Positions 1 through 13,100 of a DNA stretch of 64,000 bases are shown here, piece by piece. The stretch lies in the NCBI GenBank assembly GCA_038502055.1, contig JAXRKN010000043.1:7130001-7194000 (forward strand), written 5' to 3'. A program made the position numbers and the translations under genes. The DNA is from Tanytarsus gracilentus (lineage: Eukaryota; Arthropoda; Insecta; Diptera; Chironomidae). Each line of letters opens with the position of its first letter. The stretch's first letter is position 1. The notes beneath the pieces were generated by a model that was not told the origin of the DNA, searched no databases, and worked only from the letters and a program-made list of their open reading frames with translations.

Positions 1-1199
1 AATATTAATTAAGTAATTTGATTAAACTTTACCTAAAAATTAATCGACATCATTATAAATTCAAGATCCAGTTCTGAAAAGGAAAGCGAATCGCTTCACT
101 GTCTCAATTTATCTTTCATACTTTGTTGAATTAAATTCTCAGAAATTTTCCATCTCTTAGGTTTGAGCAGCGCACAGTTGAAGCTCCAATAAATCTTCTT
201 TCAATCTGAAAAAGCTTTTTCTGAGAAATTCATTTGCAATTTAAGGCAGAGAATGTATGGTAAAACACAATAAGCAGATACTTGTTGTTGAAAAAAGTGA
301 ATAAGCACTTCGAGCTAAAAAATGAAGCAATAAAAAAAATTTTTTTATTGTTTTTTAGGCAAAATTTTTGATCATTCAAGCGAAAACTGAGCAGATAATA
401 AATTTTCATTGAATGCTTTTCAATAAAATATTTAAATTCTACTTTAGGCTATTTAAAGCATAATGATTAAATTCTTACTTGACAATAATTTAAAATCAAA
501 GATTCTTGATTAGATTTTAAATATTAAAAAGCTTAATTGAATTTAAAATTATCCATTTTTCATCATTTGATGAAAGCTCAAGCGGAACTACAAGCTGACA
601 AGCTCAAACTCATAATTACCGGGTATAGAACGTTAAGAAGAAGTAAAAGGTCATTAATTATTCAATTATGAGGACATTTTGATGTTCATTGACTTTGAAT
701 TCTCCTCAAAATTTATCATTGAGATTTTAACCAGTCAAAGAACTTTAAAACTGCCATTAAAGACTTTCTTCAAATGGAAATTAATTGCATTAAATTCTCT
801 TAATTGAAAAGTCTGTGCTCGAATTAAATTTGAAACTCGAGTGCGTTCTAATTAATTTGAAGCCGAATTAAAATTTTAAATTTTATCTCAAAGCTTTTGA
901 AATCCACCGAAAAAGAATTATTGAGTGAGGTTAAAAATGTGATTTAAAATTTTTAAATAAATTTCACTTTGAGAGCTCAAGAAAAGTAAATAATTTTGGG
1001 AATTCAAATTTGTCAAATAAAAAAGTCTCGTTATGAGTCTTGCTCTCTTAATAGATTTCTAAGAAGGAAAATCATAAAATTTATAAATATTTATCATATT
1101 CCTTCTTCGAAGCAAAAGCGAAGTTTAAATCTTCAATCCAATGACTATGAGAGTGTTTTTTCTTAATTTTTAATGGTCTGATATTTTTTTTTGCTGCAG
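1..1199 (+). other. Ace intron sequence upstream of the first visible exon
   Basis: AT-rich, with no open frame that resembles the missing N-terminal part of acetylcholinesterase (signal peptide and first ~120 residues). It ends in a polypyrimidine tract and a CAG acceptor at 1197-1199, so it is read as the 3' part of an Ace intron. The upstream coding exons must lie outside the window. Confidence 0.7.
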
Positions 1200-4100
1200 A
1201 TATGAATACTTCCCAGGGTTTCAGGGTGAGGAAATGTGGAACCCGAACACGAATGTAAGCGAAGACTGTTTATATTTAAATGTTTGGGCGCCTGCAAAGG
1301 CACGGCTAAGACATGAGCGTGTGCATGAGAATGGAAAGCATGGAAATGGAAATCATCATGAAAACTCGAACGATCACCATGAGCACGATGTTGAAGGACT
1401 TCCCATGGTGAGGTTATGGAGTTGAATTTTAAAAATAGACTTTTATAACTCTTCTCTCGCAGCTCATATGGGTTTATGGCGGTGGTTATATGTCGGGAAC
1501 ATCGACACTTGATGTCTACAATGCGAAAGCCCTCGCAGCGATAGGCAACGTGATTGTGGCATCGATGCAGTATCGTGTCGGTGCATTCGGATTTCTTTAC
1601 TTGGCACCATTTCTGCCAGGTCACGAGGACGAAGCTCCAGGTATTTATTAAAAGCATCTAACACACATACATAAATTTATTTTTAACGTCAATGATAAAT
1701 AACCTTCACGTGCCGCTTAGCGTCACTTTACCACAACATAAAATGCTATAAAAAAGTTTTTAATTAATTTTTTGCATTTGAAAAAATTTCTTTGAACTAA
1801 TTAATTGATCGAAAGACTAAAAATTGTAATATTTCTACAAATTTCTTTGGCGATTAATTGCAAACAGGATGAAAATAATTTCGAAATGTACACGTGCGAG
1901 TTTTTCATCAAATTATAATTTTACAACTTTTCTTATTAAAAAACTTCAAGGTTATGCGAAAAATATTTCTAAAGAAAATTTCTCGAATATTTGAATTTTT
2001 TAACTGTCGCAATAATTACTTCAGAGTCAAAAATCATTCTGCGTCATGGGATGCCTTACACTAGCTAAAGTATTTCCTTTTTAGTCGAGAAATTTTTCAT
2101 AAATAAATGATGAGCCACGTGCTCGATCGAGAGAGTCTTTAAGATGTTTTAAAGCACGGATAATTTTACGTGGCAACAAAAGTTGGTAAAGAATTTAATA
2201 TACTTTGAAACATTCTCAATTTATTTTTAGTCATAACATAATTTCTCATCCTTTTCTATGTTCCATAAATCATTCTCAAGTTTTCTAAAAATAAAACATA
2301 ATGTAGACACTTTAATAGATTTATCCGTCAATTAAAATGCCATAACTTATTTATCATGAAGAATTTATCTTTCATTGAATCATAACGATTATTGTTGGCA
2401 TGAGAGCTTCCTATGTTATTGAGTATCGTCTGTAAAAATACTCGGAACTAATTATATCTTGAACGACGAGAAGCTTATAAATATTAAATTGTCATGAAAT
2501 CTTATACCCTGAGGCTTTTCTTGAATTCTTATTTTCATTCTCGTTATAGGAAATCAAGGAATGTGGGATCAAGCACTTGCCATTCGATGGCTTAAAGACA
2601 ACGCACGAGCGTTTGGTGGCGATCCGAATTTAATCACATTATTCGGTGAGTTAGTAGAGAAAAGTTTAATGGCGAAATTATTTTCTAATATTTCATCCCT
2701 TAGGTGAATCTGCTGGTGGCGGCAGTGTCAGTTTACATCTTCTATCACCCGTGACTCGGGGCCTCGTGTCGCGAGGAATTTTGCAATCGGGAACGCTTAA
2801 TGCGCCGTGGAGTCACATGACAGGCGAACGCGCTGCACAAATCGGCGAAATGTTGGTCGATGATTGTCAATGCAATGCCACAAATTTAAAAGTGAGTTGT
2901 GATTAAATTTGAGAGAAAATTTAATGAATAAATTTTTAATTAGGATTCACCACGTGCGGTATTAAATTGCATGCGATCTGTCGATGCAAAGACAATTTCG
3001 GTACAACAATGGAATTCGTACTCGGGCATTCTTGGCTTTCCATCCGCTCCAACAATCGACGGTGATTTCATGCCGGCCGATCCAACAACCATGCTCGCGA
3101 CTGCAAACTTGGAAGGCATTGACATTCTCGTTGGCAGCAATCGAGATGAAGGTGAGTAAATAATTGCCATTTGTAGTGAAATCATTTAGCTCTTATCGTA
3201 GAGAAAGTTCTTTTTTGTGAAAAGGTCACACGACTCTATCACGTGCTTTCCTAGCCGCCCATAATTCGTTAAATTTTACACGCTTCTCCGTATTCCCTTT
3301 TTCTCATTGTTGATTATCACAAATATTGCCTTCTACCACGAACGAGTGAGAGTAAAGTCATAAAAAAAGTGTTGTTGTATCGAGCAAGTTAAGACGTAAT
3401 AGGTGTGCGCAGCAGTCGGCTCATGACCTTGCCTAATGTACAATATTTCATGGGAAAGGAAAAGGAAAATTATAAGTGAAATGAATAGGAAAGGATTATC
3501 AAAGAGAGAAGGGCTCGCATAGAGGAGATTAATTAAATGTCAAAGCGATAAAATTTTGAGCTTTAGAAATTTCAACCTGAAGAAAAGTTTTTCCTGGGAG
3601 TCAACTGAGGCTCAACTCATAAATAAATTTTTTGCTTAAAAAATCTCAGCATAAAACTCATAATAATTTCATATCTCCAATGAAATGACATTTAATGCAA
3701 TTTGGCTCGTTTGCGAGACACATAAAAGCGAGTAGCATCAGCCATGAAATATTAATTTCAAACTCGGAGGCACGTCAACTTCACAATGATTAATGGAAGG
3801 TCTGAAAACTTTAGACAATTCTCGCTTGATTCTTCATCAACGAACGCACATATAAGTTTTTTTTATGATTCACAGTAAGCTTTCATTTTTATGCTTCAAT
3901 GTCTTTATTGTTATTTCAAATGTGCTTTAAAATGACATCCAAAAGTGTTTATTGTTTTGAATAAAAATCTCTTTTTTATCATAATTCGCTGCTGACACGC
4001 AACAAAGCACGATTTTTTTCCCTGTGTATTTGTGAATGTCACTCAGCTTCTAATCTGGTGGGATTCACCATGGTTTTTTTATATCGTAACTGGTTGATAA

Positions 4101-7100
4101 TTAAATGAGCGATATTGACGATGGCTGATGGAAATGCCAAGAGTTAGTGACACATTAGTAATCGATACACGTTTGCTGAAATTTCCAGTGTAGTTTCTGA
4201 ATACGATATGGCATCGCCGCAAGTAAATATCTTCTCATCCATTCGATCGATTGTGTAACTGTGTTTTCCTATCCTCACACACACCCTCAGAGAAGTTTTT
4301 GCATTTTTGCTGGGTATCTTTTAATATTTTTTCTTTCCTCCCATACCTCACTTAAAATCACACACGCAACATTATTATAAAAAGCGAACGGGAGCTTTCT
4401 CGTAGTAAAAGCTTCTCACGCAGAGAAAATACAAACTTTTACGTTTTTTGCTACTAACACAAACGAAATTCAGATATACGCGGAGAGAACTTTTACAATC
4501 GTCCGTATCACATGGTGTGGAATGAGGAGAAACAGAGAGAAAACGGAGCAGAGTGACGGCGGCATTTGTGGACGGGTGAAAATTGAGAGAGAGGGATGAG
4601 GGTAGTTCAAGGTCGTTATTTATATTGCGATTCCAGGGCTCTTTTTACCTTTTTTTCTGCAACAATAGGAGGATTTGTACCTTGGAACCGTATGCCTCGG
4701 GCTATCTAGTTAAAATAGAATTCAATTAGACTTTCATCAAAATTTTACCTCAACAATTTGAATATTTTAAAAGGTTTATTTCTTGAGAAGATCGATTTGA
4801 AAGTTTATGAACTAGAAAAGTAATTAAAAGTTGTAAGAAATTTAATTGCAATTTTCCTAAAATAAATTTTACAAATAATTAAACATGGTTCAATAATCTT
4901 TTAGGCTTTAAATCAAGATATTGACTCTAATTCTACAGAAAAACATCTAAAAATTTGAAAAGAACGTTTCACTCTGGAGAACGACACGAGAGCTTTTTTG
5001 AAAGTTCTCCACACAGCTTTGAAAATATAAAAACCGTTACAAAAATTTAAGAAATTAAGTCAATTACAAATCAATCAATTATTTAATTAAGAGCATGAAA
5101 TTAAAAATTTTAGCTTTTTAAAAATAAAATTTAACATTTGAGGCAGAGTGGCAGTACCTAAGGAGAAATTCACATTCGCATTCAAAATCTGACGTTAAAC
5201 TTTTGTCGTGTCAACCTCACTAGGGGTTTCACTAATATTTCTATGTTTTAAGCCTATCGGTGATACTTTCCTTCTGAGAATTTTAAGACTTCTCTTTATG
5301 TGTTTGTAATACGAGAGAAATTATCGGTAACACATCTTATGGATGAATTCTGAGAAGGTAGAAGAATAAGATGTAAGCGTGTCTTTTTCACTCTTTCTAC
5401 ATGCTCATTTTTTCACGAAAAATGTCATCTTTCTTCTCGCTCTCTATCTTTGATTAACTGGCACAGGGGAGAAGCACATTTCGAGGTGGAGGCAAGTTCG
5501 TCGAGAAAATTACGATAATATTTTTCTTTTCATCGTGTTAAGTAGTCGATGTACCGTAGAGCTACATACACGCAGCTAAAATGTTTCCATCTAGCAGAGG
5601 TGAAAAACGAAAAATACGCTTTTACGGGTTTGTTTACTTTTTGCTGCTGCTTTTGTTGTTCCTCTGCTATCGAGTCTTTTGCTGAGATAAAAGATGGTGA
5701 ATACCTGCGATGATAATTTCACTCTCTAGATGAAGAAGCAGCAATCGCTATCTTATTGCGCAATAAATTTCCTTAACCGCCATAAGCTCCCTTCTGTCAT
5801 CGTCCTTAGAGACGACTCTTAAATATCCAAATGGATTTTCTTATCAATTCTATAGCGAAAGATTTACTCGAAATAAAATTTCGATTAGTGGGAAAAATTT
5901 ATTTTGAACATAAAAGCCACCATAATAATTAACTTTATGCCACTTTTATTAATCATCCAATAATAATTATTGCCTCACCAAGTTCGCAATAATTCATTTT
6001 CCGGTTTAAAGAATAGCGAAGTCGAGAAGGAAGGCACTAATGATAATAATAAATAACTTAAATTACCCTTGAAAAGCTTTTCTTATTCTTGAAGACGGAG
6101 AAAGGCAAGAGAGCGCTTGGATACGAATAGAAAAAGGCGAGAGTTTATGAGAGGATAATGCGCGAAATTAATCTCCATCGGACCTCTCATTATTATAGTA
6201 GGATCAATCATTTTGATTATTGCAATCGCTCACACTGCCCCACAGTGAGCCCAGATTTTAATTTTTAGTACATGAAAACAGTTCCATGTCCTTTTAATTC
6301 TGCACTTTACGACCTCATAGTTGAGCCACCTGCTCTGTATTAGAGCACTAACCTGATTGTCAATAATGCGCTCATGCTGGTGACGACGACGACGATGTTG
6401 TGTAAGATAATCGGAGCATTGGCTCGACTGTCGCCATAGAAGAAATGAGAGCGCGAAAAAAGGAGAAAGAAACTAAGAAATAAAAGCAAATCCATTTTGA
6501 TTTAAACATTTCTGTCACGAAGCGCCCATTTTACTTATCGATAAACCCTTACTTACTCACTCTCGTCTGTTGTTTGGCTCACATTGCTCAGCTTTTCGTG
6601 CAGGAAAGTGTTTCGTTTATTTTTCCTTATGCTATCGTAAAAAAGTGACTTTGCTTCACGTGGCTTTTCTCTCACCCCGCCAGTTCTGTGTGAGTATATA
6701 TGCTTTTAGACATTGCCATATGGATTCACATTTATATAAATCGAGAACGCATAAAAGACACGATATTGTCTGTTTGAAATGATGACAAGCATTTCCTTTC
6801 GCGGCATTGTTTCTAACGAGGACATTTCGGGTGAAAAATGTCAGCGACACTGAAGGATAGAGCAGCAATTACGTCACAGATATGCGTAAAGCTCTTTCAA
6901 GTACATATGAATTTTTTTTGAGTGATGTCTGTCGATGGCAATACACAATGCCATTCAAAGTCGAAATTTCACTGTCTCAAGCAGGATTCGAAATTAAATT
7001 AATTTTCAGCGATTTGAATAAGAATAGAAATGCATTCAATTTCAGTTACAAAAAAGCTCAAATTATTTTATTGAGTTGTGATGTAATCTAATAAAGCTCA

Positions 7101-10100
7101 GCGACCCAGAAACCGTTGTAGACATTAAAATTTCTTTCCGCATTTAATTCGAATAAATTTATTGGGTAGTTCGTGAGCATACAAAAAAAATAATGTATTG
7201 CAGACAGCAGAGCCTTTTCACCTTTTTTTATTCTCTCTCTTCCTTCCTTATCCATATCATTCTTGATTATCCGAAAAAGGTCAAGGCATTTTAGCATTTA
7301 GGCTCTGTGACAGAATAATCATATTCAACTCGATCCTCATCCCCCCCTTGTTTTTAGTATGAATTGACACGCATGAGACATTTATTGAGTTTAAAACTTT
7401 TCAACTGTTCGAAGTTGAAATTAAATTAAATATTTTTTGATACAAAAATCACCTCCATGATAATCTCACTTCGTGCTTATTGTTTTTGCAAAAACTTTCA
7501 AGCTGCTCGCAAGACGCTTGATGTGGAATACAAATGAGCTTCTCAGGTGGAGTTTGACGTTAATTAAGTTCGTAAAAAAAGCTCTCTTAACGTGTTATAA
7601 AAGTAGTAAAAGATGCAATTATACTCGAGTGGCGGTGTTTGAAAGTCCTTTCGGCAACCTTGAGAAATCTGTTCAATTTTACATTTTTCTTCTTTCTCTC
7701 ATTCACAGGCACATATTTCCTCTTGTATGACTTTATCGATTATTTCGATCGCTCGCTACCAACACAATTATCAAGAGAGAAATTTCTCGACATTATGAAT
7801 ACAATATTCAACAAAGTATCGCAGCCGGAGCGTGAAGCAATCATTTTTCAGGTGAGGTTGTGTGTGATTGTGTATGTGCAATGACTTCCCGCCACGATGA
7901 TTTATGGCAAAAAGAATGAGAGAGAAATTTTACTCCAGGAGCTTTTTTATGAGTTTTTTTTTCTTTGAGAGTTAGTTAGTTGCAAGTTGTGCCTTTGATT
8001 TCAATTTCAGTATTTAAATTCATGTCAAATGCACACTTGATTATCTCATCGGATAATTTTTTTATCTATAGCATTAAAAAAAGTTTTTCTCAGAATTTTA
8101 CCACTCGCTGGGTTTTATCAGTATTCTGAGAGATCTCTGCCATATCCAATTATTTTCATGCAAGAGGCGGAAAGAGAAATTGCAAAAGTTTTTTAATTCG
8201 ATTTTTTCGAGGCCAATTTCGATTACATCATTAAGCTCTTTTTTCTTCTCAGCGCTGGATTTATTGCCTCGCAAGTGGAATGGTCGCTTTCTCATGTCAA
8301 GGACATTTGTGTTTGATGATGCATAAAATCGACTTTTTTCACACAATGCACTTTTTGAGTTGTGCCATGCAAAGCACATTTTCCATAAATTCATCAAATT
8401 GCACGACACTTGAAGTTGAATTTTTTATGTCGCAAACAATTTCTTTAGTTTGAGTTTTTAAAACTTTTCCTTTTCCATATCATGTCCACATTATTTTTCA
8501 TCGAATATTCATATGTGTACGAAATGCGGGCTTTACTTGATAAATTATTTCGCCTTCTTGAGTGGGTAGCGAAATAAGAGAAGAAAAATTTCTTCCTTCG
8601 ATATGTTTGGATTGCAAACTTTTTATTAGTAAATTGATACGTTTATGTTTATTGATATTAAGGGTTGATCCATAAGTTACAAAACAATTTAAATTGCATA
8701 AATCTTCACATTTAATAATTGGTTTTTTAAATTAAAATTCAATTCAAACTTGACCTTATTTTCGAACGAATCTTTTGACTAAATTTGACAAAGCTTTAAT
8801 TTTATTTTGAATTGCGAACTTGAAAATAATACCAATTATTTTAATTCTACTATATTTGTAGAAAAGCTCATTAAAAAGCTCTCGCAAAAAAACATAAAAT
8901 ATTCATGAATCTAAAGTTAGGTGAAAGCTGGTTGTTATCAACTTTCAGGAAGAAGCACGCAATTTATTGTCCCATGCGGCATAATTTTAAATGTCTCCCT
9001 TCTCTCATTCCACAGTACACAAGTTATGAGAACGCGAACGATGATTATCAGAACCAACAGCAAGTAGCCAAGGCTGTCGCCGATCACTTTTTCATCTGTC
9101 CAACAAATGAGTTTGCCATCGCGCTTGCAGACCGAGGCGCCAACGTTTTCTACTATTACTTCACGCACGTGAGTATTATTGTGTGACCGCATCATGAATT
9201 TTTATGAGCTTTATCATGCGAAAAAAAAGTTTCTTATTTCTTTGTGAGAAGAAGAAAAGACGATGATGACTTCGCATGAATTTTGATGCGATTTTTTGTT
9301 TGGGTTTCTCATGAGCTTTCATTATTATGGTAATTTTGGGTGATTTCAGATAAAAGCTCTCGTGAGCTTTGAAAGCTCAAAAACTCGAAAAACTCTTAAA
9401 CTCAATAAAATTTGTTTAAAATTTTTAGCAAGGATTTTTTTGCTCTCTTCCTTAATTCTCAGACCGAACGTGACAAAGTAGAAAAAATGTTGATGGAAGA
9501 AGAAGCACCAAAAAATCAATAAATTTTACACACAAAAGAATTCCTTAAATATTGATTTTAAAGCACATCTCAAATGCTTTCAAATCCAAAATACGATTCT
9601 ATTGAAAATAATTCTCATGAGCTTTCATCTGGTGAATGGATTGATGATTTTTCTATTGAAATTTCCAGCTAAAAATCTTCATCCATATCGCATATCGTGT
9701 TGATGGCTTCGCTCTTCTTAATACACAAAAGTGAAAGAGAGAAAAATTGATTTCTCAAAGTGAATTTATTTAAGCTTTAATGTTGTTTCTGTATGATGAT
9801 GATGAAAATCGCTTGATGATTTTCAAATTAAAACCACCGGGGAGGAAAATCAAATGCAACACGTTAAATTTATATTCTTTGATGAAAAATCTTTGGTTTA
9901 CTGACCTCAAAGTTTGATCTTAAATTTTTAAAGATACAAAAAAAGACATTTTAAAAATTTATGTCTCAAACTGCGAAAAGTCTCTTCAGCATCACTTGCA
10001 AATTATTTTTTGACCTTTATCAAAATTGCATCATCATACGATAAGAAATTTTTCTCACTCGCCCTAAAAGAAATTTTTATTAATGACTCAGCAGTATCAT

Positions 10101-13100
10101 GACCTTTCAAAAAAGAAATAATAATGAAAGACCTAAGTGAGTGAGTGAGGTTATACAGAAACTCCATCAATTTTTTTCTCTCTCTGAATTATAAATTTTG
10201 TGCTCATCTCTGTGGCGATTGTACAAGTGATAATGAGCTCATTGCCATGGCAACGGTGAGCGAGCAGTTTGTACACTATGGATATGCCACCTTAAAAGAT
10301 TAATTTAATTTTTAACCTCTCTTCTCTCTTCTTTTCGTCACGGTATGAAAAGAGTAAAGAAAGTTCCACGGAAATGTCAAAAGTTCAACGAGCGAGAAAT
10401 AAAACAGCGTAAATCGGAGAAAAGAGAAATTTGAAGACGCTTTTTTTTCAACCCTTCGCCTCTCTCCACTTTCTGGTACATGTTTAATTTTCTTATGTGC
10501 AGAAGTGCTCGAGGAAAGTTTTTGTTGTTTGACATTCCGAGAATTGTTTATGGGACAGAAAAGTTTTAAAGAAAGCTTAAAGCTTGACATTTAATTTAAC
10601 TCAAAGTTTGAATTTGATATTAAATTAAATTGATTTAGTTGGAATTTAATAAATTCATGCCCGAGTGACTTTCTTGTTTGAAATTTTGAGGAACTTTAAT
10701 CAGCAAAATTACCTGTCGATGTCTTAACAACTTCCCTAATGGAAATGACAACGATTCGATCAGAATGTTTCAACCCTACGAGACAGCCATGAGCTAGACA
10801 AATGGATTGCGGAGTGATTTGATAGCTTTCTCCATGTATCTTACTAACTTTTTTTTTGTTTAACGTCCAGCCACGTGTCGGGTGTAAAAAGAAGAAATGT
10901 TATTAAGAAGCTAATCCTCGACTTTTTTTCGGCGAGTCATTCTGCGTAGTGGAAAAATAGTAAAATGATTTATCAAGAAGGTCGAAAAGCTTTTTTTTTG
11001 TTTTGCCTCGTGTGAAAGTTTTGGACTTAACTTTGACATTGAAATTACACACGAGTTGGGAGTTTTGGTTTAAAAATAATAAAACCGATGTCATTTTCAT
11101 CCCAATGTGGTTTTATTCATCAAGATGTTTTTAATAAATTATCTTAATCTTCGAAAATTTTCTATTCAACATGGGAAATTAAAATTTTTCTAATTAATTT
11201 TGAGTATCTTAACTTTTCACCCACATTTGATGAAAAAATCAATATTTTTCTCTTATTTAAGTCGGAGATTTTTCTGAAATTAAATTCTCTAGAAAAAATT
11301 ACATTGACAGTTATTGAAGATCTCCGAACAACATAAAAGAAGACCATTGTTAGGCTCATCATAAATTGAACCTTTTTTCCGCAACAATAAATTTTAAGAT
11401 TTTTAATTTTAGAAATCTAATTTCCATTTAAAAGCTCTTTGTTAGGATATTGCTATGAAATTGATGCTGAGTGCACGTGTTTTTTTAATTATTTCTCGAA
11501 TTATTTTATTACTCAAGAAAGCTTTAAAATTTATAAAATTTTAGGAAATTTAATTTTAATATTTTCCTAGAAAAAGTTTTCTCTCAACTTTTCGAATAAA
11601 ACTCAATTAAAAATTTCAGAAATCATAATTCTCAACGATATCCACAGCTTTCTCGCAAACTGCTTGAAACTTTTCGAGCTTCTTATGCCCGACGAGCTTT
11701 GCGGCATTAACATCATTCTCCAAGATGCTCGACACACTCATTGGCTTCTGCATTTCGGGATTGCCAGCGACACGAGCGAAATCATAAGATTTTCCATCAA
11801 CGACCGAAATAAATTGACGTTGAAAGTCAAAGTCACAATAGAAATCAAAGAAAGCAGCGACAAAGCTTTTGTAGTTGCGAAGCTTCTTTGTGGAATAGTT
11901 GAAGATTGCGCGATTCCTATCGTATTGTACTTCGACACCTTAAAAATTAAAATTAATATTCAAAAATTTAACAATTTGGTTAGTTTTACCATTAATTATC
12001 TCCTTATCAAGATTCTTCTGGATCTTCTTAATCGACGGCATGAAATTCTGTGTCTGAAGGTAGTAAATAACGAGCATTGCAAGTGTGTAAGTCTTAAACT
12101 TGACACCGTCCGACTCGAGCCATAATCGAATGAAATGAAAGAACCATTTTGCCTCCGGCTGGATGTTGAAGAGATGCTCGATGAAGTTGCTTGAAGCTAC
12201 ACCGAGGCCATTCTCCACGATTATGTCACCTACAGAGAAGATTAAGAATTATTTAATCCATAAAATGTCACGAATTTACTTACAGTCCAAATTCCATGAG
12301 AGATATTTTGCTCTCACCACCGGCACTTTCATGTTAGGCAAATAAACTTTAACTTTCCAGTTGCCGCGATCCTCAAGAGTCGAATAAATCTCATCCAGAA
12401 ATTGCGCCTTCTCATTTTCGGAATAATAATCGTCATAGAAGTTTGACTCTGAAAAGATCCAGAAGTGACCTTGAGAGATTTAGAATTGTGTTATTTAAAT
12501 TACTGCCATAGTCGTTGACATCAACAAAAATATCCAAGTCTGATGACTTCGTCGCAAGACCGCATGCTCGTGAACCATAAAAGTAAATTTCAACACTTTG
12601 GCGGTGGTCATGCCAAATGCCTTTCTTGAGACTATTCAGAATGCTCCAGTACTTTGATAAGTCCGATAAATTCTCAGATACGTCGACTGCATCTTCAACG
12701 AGTGCATCGCAGTTATCGAGAAATTGACGATACTTAAACATTTTTCACTTTTTAAACAGTTTAAAATTTCAATAAAGAAAGTTTTCACACTTGATAAAAA
12801 TTTGCTTTTATTGTGGACTGATGTGAAGTTGACCACGTGTGCATGAATGAACTTTTTAGTGGAGCAATTTGAGAGTCGAATTCTTTTTTAAATGTTCTCT
12901 TTAATTTTAATAAAAGAGATTAAAACTTTTAAATTAAAAAAATTAAATTTTATTTAATAATTTGGAAATTTATTTAAAGGATAAAATTTTGAAGTAACTT
13001 CACATTTGTGTAATGAATTGACGATAAAAGAAGAGTGCACTCAATCTTATTCCAAAAGAGTCGTTTATAAATTACATCACATAAATTTTTTAAAATTCTT

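Noticed and set aside
1163..1657. 164-codon minus-strand frame over Ace exons
   Set aside because: Antisense shadow of two confirmed Ace exons whose plus-strand protein is highly conserved.
8098..8409. 103-codon minus-strand frame inside an Ace intron
   Set aside because: Composition matches translated intron sequence and no family resemblance is seen, unlike the clear nested gene at 11616-12741.
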